Source: Pontibacter akesuensis
Lineage (GTDB): Bacteria; Bacteroidota; Bacteroidia; Cytophagales; Hymenobacteraceae
NCBI RefSeq assembly: GCF_001611675.1
Contig: NZ_CP014766.1
Span: 2,108,001 to 2,172,000, forward strand
Length of the DNA: 64,000 nucleotides
Direction of reading: 5' to 3'
Part shown: piece after piece, positions 51,592-60,971 of the stretch
How positions within the stretch are numbered: the first letter of the stretch is position 1
How the letters are laid out: every line of letters starts with the position of its first letter
The notes under the pieces: generated by a model
The model's database searches: none
What the model was told of the DNA's origin: nothing
The model's input: the letters and a program-made list of their open reading frames with translations, nothing else
Program-made: the position numbers and the translations under genes

Positions 51592-53070
51592 CTAGTACGC
51601 TTTGGCGAAGTATACGCGCTGCTTGCTTGGCTTGCCTGTCAGCATGTCCACGCCTTCCTCTTCCGGCGTATTTAAAGCGATGCAGCGGATCGTAGCCTTC
51701 GTTTCTTCCTTAATGCGCTCTTCTGTTTCCGGCGTGCCATCCCAATGCGCCAGCACAAAGCCGCCCTTGCTTTCCAGCACCTGCTTAAACTCCTCGTAAG
51801 AATCCACTTTGGTGGTGTGCTCCTCGCGGTAGTTCAGCGCTCTGTTGTAGATGTTTTCCTGTATCTCGTCGAGCAGGGCCGGGATGTAAGTGGCCAGGCT
51901 GTCGAATTGCTGGGCGCTTTTCTCCTTTGTGTCGCGGCGGGCGATTTCGGCAGTGCCGTTCTCCAGGTCGCGGGCACCGATGGCGATGCGCACCGGCACG
52001 CCTTTTAGCTCCCACTCGGCAAACTTATAACCAGGACGCTCGGTGTCGCGGTCGTCAAACTTCACGCTGATGCCTTTTGCCTCCAGCTCGCGCTTCAGGC
52101 CGTTCACCTTTTCGCTGATCTGCGCCAGCTGCTCCTCGCCTTTGTAGATTGGCACAATCACGACCTGAATCGGCGCCAGCTTTGGAGGCAGTACAAGTCC
52201 CTCGTCGTCAGAGTGCGCCATCACCAGGGCGCCCATCAAACGAGTGCTCACGCCCCACGAGGTTCCCCATACATGCTCCAGCCCGCCTTCTTTGGTGGCA
52301 TACTTCACATCAAACGCTTTGGCAAAGTTCTGGCCTAGGAAGTGCGAGGTACCCGCCTGCAGTGCCTTGCCATCCTGCATCATGCCTTCGATGCAATACG
52401 TGTCCAGGGCACCGGCAAAGCGCTCACTCGGTGTCTTCACGCCACGGATAACCGGCAGCGCGATGTACTGCTCAGCAAAGGTGGCATATACTTCCATCAT
52501 CTGCTTTGTCTCGGCAATGGCTTCCTCGGCGGTGGCGTGGGCCGTATGGCCTTCCTGCCACAGGAACTCTGCCGTACGCAGGAACAGGCGCGTGCGCATC
52601 TCCCAGCGCACCACGTTGGCCCACTGGTTTATGAGCAGGGGCAGGTCGCGGTAGCTTTGGATCCAGTTTTTGTAGGTGCTCCAGATAATGGCCTCAGAGG
52701 TTGGGCGCACAATCAGTTCCTCCTCCAGTTTCGCGTTTGGGTCCACGCGCAGTTTACCGGGGTTGTCCGGGTCGTTTTGCAGGCGGTAGTGAGTTACCAC
52801 GGCGCACTCCTTGGCGAAGCCCTCGGCGTTCTGCTCCTCAGCCTCAAACAAGCTCTTGGGCACGAACAGCGGGAAGTACGCATTCTGGTGGCCGGTGGCC
52901 TTGAACATATCGTCCAGCACGCGCTGCATCTTCTCCCAGATAGCGAAGCCGTACGGTTTGATGACCATGCAGCCACGCACCGCTGAATTCTCAGCCAGCC
53001 CGGCTTTTTTCACCAGTTCGTTGTACCACAGAGAATAGTCTTCGCTTCTTTTAGGTAACCCTTTGCTCAT
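51592..53070 (-). CDS. proS: Prolyl-tRNA synthetase (archaeal/eukaryotic type)
   Basis: ProRS charges tRNA-Pro. The 492-residue class II enzyme has [21 protein letters not shown], then [22 protein letters not shown] region, [16 protein letters not shown], and [13 protein letters not shown], followed by the anticodon-binding domain (about 290-395) and a C-terminal zinc-type extension ending KRVYFAKAY. It lacks the YbaK-type insert of the bacterial form. Only this version is seen. Start ATG 53070. Confidence 0.95.
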   Translation of the reverse strand: MSKGLPKRSEDYSLWYNELVKKAGLAENSAVRGCMVIKPYGFAIWEKMQRVLDDMFKATGHQNAYFPLFVPKSLFEAEEQNAEGFAKECAVVTHYRLQNDPDNPGKLRVDPNAKLEEELIVRPTSEAIIWSTYKNWIQSYRDLPLLINQWANVVRWEMRTRLFLRTAEFLWQEGHTAHATAEEAIAETKQMMEVYATFAEQYIALPVIRGVKTPSERFAGALDTYCIEGMMQDGKALQAGTSHFLGQNFAKAFDVKYATKEGGLEHVWGTSWGVSTRLMGALVMAHSDDEGLVLPPKLAPIQVVIVPIYKGEEQLAQISEKVNGLKRELEAKGISVKFDDRDTERPGYKFAEWELKGVPVRIAIGARDLENGTAEIARRDTKEKSAQQFDSLATYIPALLDEIQENIYNRALNYREEHTTKVDSYEEFKQVLESKGGFVLAHWDGTPETEERIKEETKATIRCIALNTPEEEGVDMLTGKPSKQRVYFAKAY

Positions 53071-53219
53071 CTTGCTCTAATATTTTACTTTATATACCTG
53101 TTTATTAATGCTTTTGGAACAGAATTTGCTCTTTAAGTACAAGAGATAAGGATATCGTTCCGTCCCAAAATTACGTTAATATATTATACTATGGATAAGG
53201 TTTTGCTCCTATGTGTGTG

Positions 53220-53227
53220 TATCTTTG
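53220..53227 (+). promoter_or_regulatory. -7 box of the low-complexity lipoprotein gene
   Basis: A perfect TATCTTTG at 53220-53227, but no TTG 19 bp upstream (a TTG is only 14 bp away). It lies 42 bp before the ATG at 53270. Confidence 0.45.
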
Positions 53228-53269
53228 ATATAGTAGGTCAATTCCCTCCACAGATTTAAGCAGAAGGCA

Positions 53270-54478
53270 ATGAAAAAATATACGATTTTTACCTTAGCCC
53301 CCGTGCTGGCCCTCCTGGCCGTTGGCTGCAGCAGCCCGGTTGCCATGCAGTCGACCGAGTACGATGACATGTACTACAGTTCAACTGATGAGACGGTGTA
53401 CGTGGAGCCAGTAGCGCAGCAGCGTACTGAGCAGGCATACCAAAACAGTGCAAGCAGCAGCGAAACGCAGCAGGCCCTGGCCGACGGCGAAGTGCTGAAC
53501 CCTGAATACTCAGATGATGCCATCACGCAGAACTACAACGGCGATGAGTATTACGACGGCCGTACCTATGACGAGCGTGATAACTGGTACCGCCCGAGTC
53601 ACTCTTATGTAGACCCGTACTGGGGCATGGCGTATATTCCGCGCCGCGCCAGCTACGCCTACTACGATCCGTTTTACGACCCATTCTACCACGATCCTTT
53701 TTACTATGATCCGTTCTGGAACAATGCCCGTTACGGAAGCGGCCTTAGCGTAAGCATCAGCTATGGCATGGGATGGGGAGGCTTTTACGGCTATCCGCGC
53801 TACGGTTACAGCAACTGGTGGCCTAACAGCTACGGACACGGGTATTACAATGGGTACCACAGAGGCTACAGCAATGGGTACTATGCCGGCAACCCTTATA
53901 ATTTCTATCACGACAGACCCGTAGTTCTTGGGCCACGCACTAAAACGCAGTATGGCCCGCGCGGAAGCCGCAGCAGTGTGGTTGCCACCAGAAGCGACGA
54001 GCAGTCAGGCCGTCCGGCACGTGGCGAGGCCGTAAGAGGCGAGCGCACCGAAGAGAGCAGGTCGCGTGAAGCCGTTGGGCGCCAGTCGCGCAGCAGCAGA
54101 AGCACAGTGGCTCCGGAGAGTGGCACAAACGAAAGGGTAGTGCTGCCAGCAAGACCTAGCCGCCGCTCTAACGGAAGCACTACCACGCAACCACAGCAGC
54201 AGCGTACGCAGCCAACCGAAACGACCCGTCCTGCCCGACGTACCCGCGAGGTAACGCCGAGCCGCTCATCGGAGCAGACGCGCCCAACCCCAACACGCAC
54301 CCGTACCGAGGAAAGCAGCCGCCCATCGCGCACCTACGAAAGCCGCCCAAGCCGCAGCGAGAGCCGTCCGGTTCAAACGCCAACGTATGAGCGAAGCAGC
54401 AGTTCTTCGTCTTCGTCTGGCTCTAGCACCGGTAGCAGCAGTGGCGGTGGCCGCCCTTCACGAAGAGGAAATAATTAA
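53270..54478 (+). CDS. Low-complexity lipoprotein (Tyr/Asp/Phe and Arg/Ser/Thr-rich)
   Basis: This 402-residue protein starts with a lipoprotein signal (lipobox AVGC at about 20). It has an acidic/polar N-terminal part, then a section of repeated YDPF/YHDPF/YYDPF units (about residues 140-160), a Gly/Tyr/Asn-rich part (about 160-220) and a long Arg/Ser/Thr/Gln-rich, probably disordered tail ending in a poly-Ser segment. I do not recognise a family. It could be an outer-surface or matrix protein. It is followed 23 bp later by the FadL-like porin gene, so they may be cotranscribed. Confidence 0.75.
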   Translation: MKKYTIFTLAPVLALLAVGCSSPVAMQSTEYDDMYYSSTDETVYVEPVAQQRTEQAYQNSASSSETQQALADGEVLNPEYSDDAITQNYNGDEYYDGRTYDERDNWYRPSHSYVDPYWGMAYIPRRASYAYYDPFYDPFYHDPFYYDPFWNNARYGSGLSVSISYGMGWGGFYGYPRYGYSNWWPNSYGHGYYNGYHRGYSNGYYAGNPYNFYHDRPVVLGPRTKTQYGPRGSRSSVVATRSDEQSGRPARGEAVRGERTEESRSREAVGRQSRSSRSTVAPESGTNERVVLPARPSRRSNGSTTTQPQQQRTQPTETTRPARRTREVTPSRSSEQTRPTPTRTRTEESSRPSRTYESRPSRSESRPVQTPTYERSSSSSSSSGSSTGSSSGGGRPSRRGNN

Positions 54479-54501
54479 GTATAGCACAAACTCCATATAA
54501 C

Positions 54502-56058
54502 ATGAAGAAGACACTATTGGCCATCCTGGCGCTTTTGCTGGGCTGGGGTGGTACTGCTTTTGCCCAGACAGCCGAAGACGCTTTGCGTTATTCACAGCTG
54601 GGTGTGGCGGGTAGCGCGCGCATACAAGGAATTGGTGGAGCACAGGCAGCTCTTGGAGCCGACATCTCTAGCCTGTTTGGCAACCCGGCTGGTCTGGGCA
54701 TGTTCCGCAGGTCAGAGTTTTCCATCACACCGGGCCTGCAGTATAGTAAAACCAAAACAACAATTGAGGGTATTGGCGGCGGTGGCTGGAATGAGGAAGA
54801 GAGCATGTTTACAGTTCCTCAGCTTGGCCTGGTGCTGTCGAACCGCCGCGCCGACAACGATGAAAGCGACTGGCGCGGGGTGAACCTCGGCATTGGCTTC
54901 TCAAGACTGAACAACTTCAACGATCAGGTTTTATATAATACTACTGCTGAAGCGCCAAACACCATTGTGGATTACTTTGCCGATTTAGCAGATGGCGTTT
55001 CGCAGGGTGCGCTGGATGAAGAGTATGACAGCGGCATTACCACATTGGAAGGGCTGGCGTATGGCACGTACCTTATCAACTTCAGGGACGAGTATGGCAA
55101 TCCTACTTCCTTTGCCAACCCGCTGTACACCGTTGGCCAAAGCGCCCAAATTGAACGTATAATGCGCCGTGGTTCGCAAAATCAATTGGACATTGGCGTG
55201 GGTACCAGCTATAAAGACAAAATTTACCTTGGAGCCTCATTGGGCATCGTAACCAGCAGGTTCACGCAGGAGAGCAGCTTCAGGGAGTTTGGCAACTACG
55301 TAGATACGTTTGATGAAAACAACGAAGTGGTGCTGGATGGTGAGTATGACCTGACGCTGCGTGATGAATTCACCACCAGGGGAGCAGGCGTAAACCTGAA
55401 AGTTGGTGTAATTGCACGCCCAACCGATGCCCTGCGTCTGGGGCTAAGCATCCAAACGCCAACGGCTTACAGTTTCACCGACGAGTACCGCTCTTCAATT
55501 ACGGCTACTACGGTAAACCCGGAGACGGGAGCGCCGGAAACATTAACCGAGTCTACCTTGCCAGGGGAGTTTAACTACCGCCTGACAACGCCGTTCCGTG
55601 CCACCGGTGGAGCCGCATTCTTCATCCAGAAGTATGGCTTTATCACGGCCGACGTGGAATTTGTGAACTACGGGGGCATGCGCTTTTCAGAGGATGAGGA
55701 GTTCAGCACGTCGAGCGGCTACTTTACCGGTGTGAATGATGCTATCTCTAATACCTATCAGTCGGCTATCAACTTTAATGTAGGCGCAGAGGCACGCTAC
55801 GAGGCTTTCAGGTTCCGTTTAGGGTATGCCCACTCCGGCGACCCGTACAAGAATTCTGACCTGGATGGCTCGATCAAATCCTATACTGTGGGAGCCGGTG
55901 TTCGCCTGCAGAACTACTTTATAGACCTGGCTTACGTAAGCAGCAACCGGTCTACCCGCTATTCACCTTATACCTTCAGCTCGGGCGGCGGAGAGCCCAT
56001 CCTGAATATGGACCGCAAGCAGGAGTCAGCACTACTGACAGTTGGCTACAACTTCTAA
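54502..56058 (+). CDS. Outer-membrane transport protein, OmpP1/FadL family
   Basis: This 518-residue outer-membrane beta-barrel belongs to the OmpP1/FadL/TodX family, which takes up hydrophobic compounds. It has a signal peptide (1-21, FAQ) and then RYSQLGVAGSARIQGIGGAQAALGADISSLFGNPAGLGMF, the usual N-terminal pattern of the family (quoted in part), with repeated beta-strand/loop patterns later and a final aromatic residue (Phe) at the C-terminus. A pair of direct AAGTATAAATT words lies just after the stop. Confidence 0.9.
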   Translation: MKKTLLAILALLLGWGGTAFAQTAEDALRYSQLGVAGSARIQGIGGAQAALGADISSLFGNPAGLGMFRRSEFSITPGLQYSKTKTTIEGIGGGGWNEEESMFTVPQLGLVLSNRRADNDESDWRGVNLGIGFSRLNNFNDQVLYNTTAEAPNTIVDYFADLADGVSQGALDEEYDSGITTLEGLAYGTYLINFRDEYGNPTSFANPLYTVGQSAQIERIMRRGSQNQLDIGVGTSYKDKIYLGASLGIVTSRFTQESSFREFGNYVDTFDENNEVVLDGEYDLTLRDEFTTRGAGVNLKVGVIARPTDALRLGLSIQTPTAYSFTDEYRSSITATTVNPETGAPETLTESTLPGEFNYRLTTPFRATGGAAFFIQKYGFITADVEFVNYGGMRFSEDEEFSTSSGYFTGVNDAISNTYQSAINFNVGAEARYEAFRFRLGYAHSGDPYKNSDLDGSIKSYTVGAGVRLQNYFIDLAYVSSNRSTRYSPYTFSSGGGEPILNMDRKQESALLTVGYNF

Positions 56059-56059
56059 G

Positions 56060-56090
56060 TGTGAAGTATAAATTCAGAAGTATAAATTTA
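56060..56090 (+). repeat. Direct repeat after the porin stop codon
   Basis: GAAGTATAAATT occurs twice in tandem (near 56062 and 56077), separated by a few bases, just downstream of the stop codon. Confidence 0.7.
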
Positions 56091-56091
56091 G

Positions 56092-56128
56092 AAGGCGGCA
56101 GTTCCACCACGGGGCTGCCGCCTTTTTT
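56092..56128 (+). terminator. Terminator after the FadL-like gene
   Basis: AAGGCGGCAG pairs with CTGCCGCCTT around a 13-nt loop, followed by TTTTTT. Confidence 0.88.
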
Positions 56129-56247
56129 GGTGCGCACCGGGTACAAATATAGCCTTAACAGGAAGTATAGGTATGGTTTTGGCTATGCCTTATGGCTATA
56201 CCGTAATATTCTTTTAACTTAGAGGAGCTAAACTAACAAGACGAAAC

Positions 56248-58485
56248 ATGCATATCAGACTAAAATCAAACCTTTTGGCTGTCGTGCTTCTGTGCTTTGC
56301 CTTTATGGCGCAGGCGCAGCAGAAGAAAGACATCACCCTGGAGGATATCTACCGCACGGGCACCTTCCGCGGGCAGTCGGTGTACGGCGTTAACTGGATG
56401 AACGACGGCCGCTACTACAGCTCGACCGTTGCCGACGACAAGAACAAAGTATACGACATCGTGAAGTATGACGTGACCACGGGCAAACCAGTGGCCACTA
56501 TCATCGAGGGCGAAAACCTGGTGCCGGCTGGCAGCAATGCCCCAATCCAGTACGACGATTACACGTTCTCCTCAGACGAGCAGAAGGTGTTGTTCTCCAC
56601 CGACACCGAACAGATTTACCGTCGCTCATCTAAGGCTGAGTTCTACATCTACGATATCGCCTCTAAAAAACTGACGAAGCTAAGCGACGGCGGCAAGCAA
56701 ATGTATGCCTCCTTCTCGCCGGATGCCAAGCGCGTTGCCTTTGCCCGCGAAAACAACATGTTCGTGACCGACCTGAGCAATATGAAGGAAACTCAGATCA
56801 CCACCGACGGCAAGTTTAACTCCATCATCAACGGTTATTCTGACTGGGTGTATGAGGAGGAGTTCTCTTTCGCCAAGGGCTTCGATTGGTCGCCGGACGG
56901 AAAGAAGATTGCTTTCTACACGTTTGATGAGACGAACGTACCGGAGTTTAACATGCAGATGTGGGGCGAACTGTACCCGCAGGATTACAAGTTCAAGTAC
57001 CCTAAAGCCGGCGAGGCCAACTCAACCGTGAAAGTGTCGGTGTATGACGTGAACAGCGGCCAAACCGTGAAAATGGACACCGGTAATGAGCAGGATATCT
57101 ACATCCCCCGCATCAAATGGACTAACAACCCGAACCTGCTGTCTATCCAGAAAATGAACCGCCTGCAGAACACCCTCGAGATTCTGCACGCCAACGCCAC
57201 CACCGGAAAATCGGACGTGGTGCTGAAGGAAACGAGCAAAACCTACATCGACGTTACCGACGACTTGACCTACCTAAAGGACGGCAAGAACTTTATTCAT
57301 TCTTCGGAGAAAGACGGCTACAACCACCTGTACCTCTACAATATGAACGGCAAACTGGTGCGCCAGATCACTAACGGCAACTGGGAGGTAAGCAGCTACG
57401 AAGGGTATGACGAGAAAAATGACCGCCTGTACTACATGTCTACCGAAGTGTCGCCGCTGGAGCGCCACCTGTACAGCATCAGCAGCAAAGGCAAAAAGAA
57501 GCAGCGCCTGACCGAGAAATCAGGAACGCACAACATCAACCTGAGCAATGACTTTAAGTACTACCTGGATTATTATTCTGCCGCTAACACCCCACCAACC
57601 GTGAGCCTGCACTCTGCAAAAGACGGTAAGTTAATCAAGGTGCTGGAGGAGAACGAGAAGCTGAAGAACACGCTGGCTCAATATGATATCGCGAAGCAGG
57701 AGTTCTTCACGATGAATACCGCCGACGGCACCAAGCTGAACGGCTGGATGATTAAACCAACAGATTTCGACCCGAACAAAAAGTACCCGGTGCTGATGTT
57801 CGTGTACGGCGGACCAGGCTCGCAGACGGTAACCAACAGCTGGGGCGGCAACAACTACCTGTGGTACCAGGTGCTGGCTGATAAGGGCCTGATTGTGGTA
57901 AGTGTGGATAACCGTGGAACAGGAGCCCGTGGCGCTGACTTCAAAAAGGTGACCTACGCGAACCTAGGCAAGTATGAAATTGAAGATCAGATTGAGGCGG
58001 CTAAGTGGCTGGGCAAGCAGCAGTACGTGGACAAGGACCGCATCGGTATCTGGGGCCACAGCTACGGCGGCTACATGACGCTACTGGGCCTGACTAAAGG
58101 CGAAGGCGTATTCCGTGCCGGTATCTCGGTTGCCCCGGTTACCAACTGGAGATTCTATGACTCTATCTATACTGAGCGTTACCTGAAAACACCGCAGGAG
58201 AACGCCGCGGGTTATGACGAGAACTCGCCGCTGTTCTTTGCCGATAAACTGCAGGGCGACCTGCTGCTGATCCACGGTACTGGCGACGACAATGTGCATT
58301 TCCAGAACGCAGTGGCGATGCAGGATGCGCTGATTAGTGCCAATAAGCAGTTTGAGAGCTTCTATTACCCGAACCGTAACCACGGGGTAGGCGGAGGCAT
58401 TACCTCGCTGCACCGCTTTAAGATGATGACGGATTTCCTGGAGCGCAAGCTTATCAACCCAGGTAAGGCTGCGGTAAACCAGTAA
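56248..58485 (+). CDS. Dipeptidyl peptidase IV (S9 family)
   Basis: This 745-residue exported serine peptidase releases X-Pro dipeptides. It has a signal peptide (1-23, AQAQ), an N-terminal beta-propeller (about 30-490) and a C-terminal alpha/beta hydrolase domain. The catalytic residues are Ser 605 (GHSYGG), Asp 680 (HGTGDDNVHF) and His 712 (NRNHGVGG), and the YGGPGSQTV oxyanion region is intact. The pattern is that of the DPP-IV (S9B) group. Start ATG 56248. Confidence 0.95.
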   Translation: MHIRLKSNLLAVVLLCFAFMAQAQQKKDITLEDIYRTGTFRGQSVYGVNWMNDGRYYSSTVADDKNKVYDIVKYDVTTGKPVATIIEGENLVPAGSNAPIQYDDYTFSSDEQKVLFSTDTEQIYRRSSKAEFYIYDIASKKLTKLSDGGKQMYASFSPDAKRVAFARENNMFVTDLSNMKETQITTDGKFNSIINGYSDWVYEEEFSFAKGFDWSPDGKKIAFYTFDETNVPEFNMQMWGELYPQDYKFKYPKAGEANSTVKVSVYDVNSGQTVKMDTGNEQDIYIPRIKWTNNPNLLSIQKMNRLQNTLEILHANATTGKSDVVLKETSKTYIDVTDDLTYLKDGKNFIHSSEKDGYNHLYLYNMNGKLVRQITNGNWEVSSYEGYDEKNDRLYYMSTEVSPLERHLYSISSKGKKKQRLTEKSGTHNINLSNDFKYYLDYYSAANTPPTVSLHSAKDGKLIKVLEENEKLKNTLAQYDIAKQEFFTMNTADGTKLNGWMIKPTDFDPNKKYPVLMFVYGGPGSQTVTNSWGGNNYLWYQVLADKGLIVVSVDNRGTGARGADFKKVTYANLGKYEIEDQIEAAKWLGKQQYVDKDRIGIWGHSYGGYMTLLGLTKGEGVFRAGISVAPVTNWRFYDSIYTERYLKTPQENAAGYDENSPLFFADKLQGDLLLIHGTGDDNVHFQNAVAMQDALISANKQFESFYYPNRNHGVGGGITSLHRFKMMTDFLERKLINPGKAAVNQ

Positions 58486-58506
58486 CAAGTATAAAGTGTA
58501 AAAAGG

Positions 58507-58540
58507 AAGGGCCTGCTGTACTAACAGCAGGCCCTTTTTG
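58507..58540 (+). terminator. Terminator after the DPP-IV gene
   Basis: AAGGGCCTGCTGT pairs with ACAGCAGGCCCTT around a 4-nt loop with a T tail. Confidence 0.88.
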
Positions 58541-58614
58541 CTTTAGCGGCAAATGAAGTATGAGTCATCTATACTTTGCCCTGGGGAAATGAGCTTCAAA
58601 GTAGATGCGGCAAA

Positions 58615-59886
58615 TTACTCCTTCATGCCTAACTGTGCGTTTATCAGCGGTGTTTTGGGTGCGAGGAAAAAGCCGGTCAGGCTGGCAAACAGAATCGGGA
58701 TAAAGTGGTGAAAGCCTGTAAGCGTGGCCAGCAGGATTGTCGTGCTGATAGGCGTGCGCGTAACACAGGCGTTGATGGCGGCCATGCAACTGACCATAAT
58801 CAGCGGCAGGTTTTGCCCCGGGAAAACAGCATTCACGATCAAGCCCACCGTGGCTCCCACAAAGAAGAGCGGAATGATGAAGCCACCGCGCCAGCCGGAG
58901 GTAACGGTGAAGGCAATAGCCAGGATTTTTGCGCCCAGCAATATAAACAGGAACTCCAGCGTGAACTGCTCTTCCAGCAACACGTTCAGTTCGTCGTGGC
59001 TGAAGTAGCGGGAAAGGGGCACAAAGTAAGCGATGGTGCCGATCAGCAGTCCACCCACCATCATCTTTATATAAATCGGGACGCTAAGTTTTTTAAAGAC
59101 GACCCGGCTCTGGCGCACGGTTAAAATAAAAAGCCAGCCAGCCGCTGTGCCAGCCAACGCATACAGCATGGCGTAGAAGAAGTCGTTGAGCTCAGGAGTG
59201 GCGAACATTGGAAACACCCAGGTAGGGCCAATGCCAATGTGCGTGATCAGGAGAAAGATAACGTAGCTGGAACAGCTGGCCACCAGGGCGGGCATCAGGG
59301 CCTGGTAGTACTCGCTGATGTGCTTGTGGTGCTGAATCTCCAGCGCAAAGAGACTGCCACCCAGCGGGGCGCCAAACAGCGCTGTAAAGGCAGCGGCCAT
59401 ACCCGCTATACTTAACGACCGCAGGTCTTCGCCTTTTATCCTGAGCTTGCGCGCAATCCAGGTGCCGGTGGAGCCTACTACCTGCACCAGCGGCGCCTCA
59501 GGCCCGGCACTGCCGCCACTGGCAATGCAAATCCACGACGACAGGATCATGGACGGGTTATTCTTGGGCTCCAGCCTGCCGCCCTTAAAGCGAATGTTGT
59601 TCACGATCAGGTCCATCTCGCCCGGGTCGCCGAGGAAGTGGATAACCAGGCCCGCCAGCAAACCAGCCACAGCCATGATGGGAATTACATATAGCCCCTG
59701 GAATTGCGCCAGAAAATGCAGCAGCCCCTCCAGTACCGTCCAGTAAAAGCCGGCTATCACACCGCCCACAATGCCTACAGCCACCCACAGCAAAAACAGC
59801 TTGCTGAACACAAAAGGGTTGAACTGCAACGGGTAGTTTAACTGGTTCCGGAGCGTTACCGCCAGTCGTCTTCTCTTAAAGTCCAT
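58615..59886 (-). CDS. ClC family chloride channel or H+/Cl- antiporter
   Basis: This 423-residue membrane protein belongs to the ClC family. It has GGSAGPEAPLVQVVGS (the G[KR]EGP-like selectivity region, in which the gating Glu of the exchangers is present as PEAP), FGAPLGGSLFALEIQHH, GWRGGFIIPLFFVGATVG and a helix-rich architecture of about 10-12 helices. It has no CBS domain. The ATG at 59886 is 4 nt after a TACCTTTG box. Whether it is a channel or an exchanger is open. Confidence 0.93.
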   Translation of the reverse strand: MDFKRRRLAVTLRNQLNYPLQFNPFVFSKLFLLWVAVGIVGGVIAGFYWTVLEGLLHFLAQFQGLYVIPIMAVAGLLAGLVIHFLGDPGEMDLIVNNIRFKGGRLEPKNNPSMILSSWICIASGGSAGPEAPLVQVVGSTGTWIARKLRIKGEDLRSLSIAGMAAAFTALFGAPLGGSLFALEIQHHKHISEYYQALMPALVASCSSYVIFLLITHIGIGPTWVFPMFATPELNDFFYAMLYALAGTAAGWLFILTVRQSRVVFKKLSVPIYIKMMVGGLLIGTIAYFVPLSRYFSHDELNVLLEEQFTLEFLFILLGAKILAIAFTVTSGWRGGFIIPLFFVGATVGLIVNAVFPGQNLPLIMVSCMAAINACVTRTPISTTILLATLTGFHHFIPILFASLTGFFLAPKTPLINAQLGMKE

Positions 59887-59890
59887 CGGG

Positions 59891-59898
59891 CAAAGGTA
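59891..59898 (-). promoter_or_regulatory. ClC gene -7 box, apparently leaderless
   Basis: A perfect TACCTTTG on the minus strand ends 4 nt before the ATG. No TTG lies 19 bp upstream. Confidence 0.5.
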
Positions 59899-59967
59899 CA
59901 GAGATCCTATTTAAACCTCCGGGCAGGGCTACATTAATCCGTTAATCGTAAGTATGAGTATCAGAAT

Positions 59968-60600
59968 ATGAACAAATTTTTAGAGCAGCAGGGTGATACT
60001 TGTACCTTCAGCCGGATTAACCTAAAAAAGCTTATGCAGACAATCAAATACCCTGTAATGGCAGCTGACCTGCGGGAGGCACTTATAGCCGACCGGGAGA
60101 AAACACTGGAAAAGCTGTACGGCAAAGCCTACCCGATGGTGCTCCATTACGTGCGGCAACACCAGGGCTCCGCCGACGATGCCAAGGATCTGTTGCAGGA
60201 GGCCATCATCCTGTTTTACGAGAAGGTGATGCACGAGCAGTTGGAGCTGACTTCCTCGGCTACTACGTACATCATGGCGATCTGCAAAAACTACTGGCGC
60301 CGTGAACTGGAGAAGCGCAACCGGTACCAAAGCCTGCCTACCGACTTAAACGAGCAGCTAAAGCAGGAGGCGGATGTAGAACAGGAGCAGCCAGGCCAGC
60401 AGCTCGCACAGTATGTGGAAAAGCTTGGGGAGAAGTGCAGTTCACTTTTAATTTCCTTTTACTACCTGGGGCAGCGCATGGAGCAGCTGGCAGCGCAGTT
60501 GCAGTACAAGAATGTGCGCTCTGCCACGGTGCAGAAGTTTAAGTGCCTGGAGCGCCTGCGTAAATCTATGAAAGGCTTTGCAAGCCACGATTTTAAATAG
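59968..60600 (+). CDS. ECF-like sigma factor
   Basis: This 210-residue protein (177-188 if a later ATG such as 60034 is used) resembles Bacteroidota sigma-70 family members. Region 2 is MVLHYVRQHQGSADDAKDLLQEAIILFYEKV and the region 4-type C-terminus is LISFYYLGQRMEQLAAQLQYKNVRSATVQKFKCLERLRK, a helix-turn-helix with the typical K-x-CLERL ending. The N-terminal part before residue 30 is not conserved, so ATG 60034 is a good alternative. The gene is followed 6 bp later by a tiny protein gene that may be its partner. Confidence 0.85.
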   Translation: MNKFLEQQGDTCTFSRINLKKLMQTIKYPVMAADLREALIADREKTLEKLYGKAYPMVLHYVRQHQGSADDAKDLLQEAIILFYEKVMHEQLELTSSATTYIMAICKNYWRRELEKRNRYQSLPTDLNEQLKQEADVEQEQPGQQLAQYVEKLGEKCSSLLISFYYLGQRMEQLAAQLQYKNVRSATVQKFKCLERLRKSMKGFASHDFK

Positions 60601-60606
60601 ACAGCC

Positions 60607-60825
60607 ATGCGGGTTGAATTAGAAGAAATACAACTGGTGGAGCACTTCCTTTATGGAAAGCTAAGCGAAGCAGCTGAGCTGGATATGGAGGTGCGGATGC
60701 TTTGGGACAGGGAGTGGAAAGAGCAGGTAGCGCACCAACAGCTTTCCTATAAAGCGCTTCAGGAGGCCGGCAGAAAGCAACTGCGCCAGGAGCTGGAGCA
60801 GATTCACCAACGGCTGTTTGGCTAA
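60607..60825 (+). CDS. Small protein downstream of the sigma factor
   Basis: This 72-residue protein starts MRVELEEIQLVEHFLYGKLSEAAELDMEVRML and is helical and rich in Glu, Gln and Leu. The opening, with a pattern like EEIxxIExYLxGxLSxxExxxFE, resembles the N-terminus of Bacteroidota membrane anti-sigma factors, but the membrane and sensor parts are missing. It starts 6 bp after the sigma factor stop, so the two are probably cotranscribed. It could be a soluble anti-sigma factor. Judged real from codon use and position. Confidence 0.6.
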   Translation: MRVELEEIQLVEHFLYGKLSEAAELDMEVRMLWDREWKEQVAHQQLSYKALQEAGRKQLRQELEQIHQRLFG

Positions 60826-60971
60826 AACATAGTTCGCCTCTGCTATAAGCTGCCTGTCGTACCACAGGCTCACATCATTTACCTTACTACCCATACTTAC
60901 AGCCTCCTGTTTTGGAGGGGTGGCACCGCTCTGCCTGACTTTTTCTGAAACTATAACTATAAATAACGACG

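Noticed and set aside
56060..56090. Tandem AAGTATAAATT words as a transposon target duplication
   Set aside because: The words are the common heptamer and no element lies between them.
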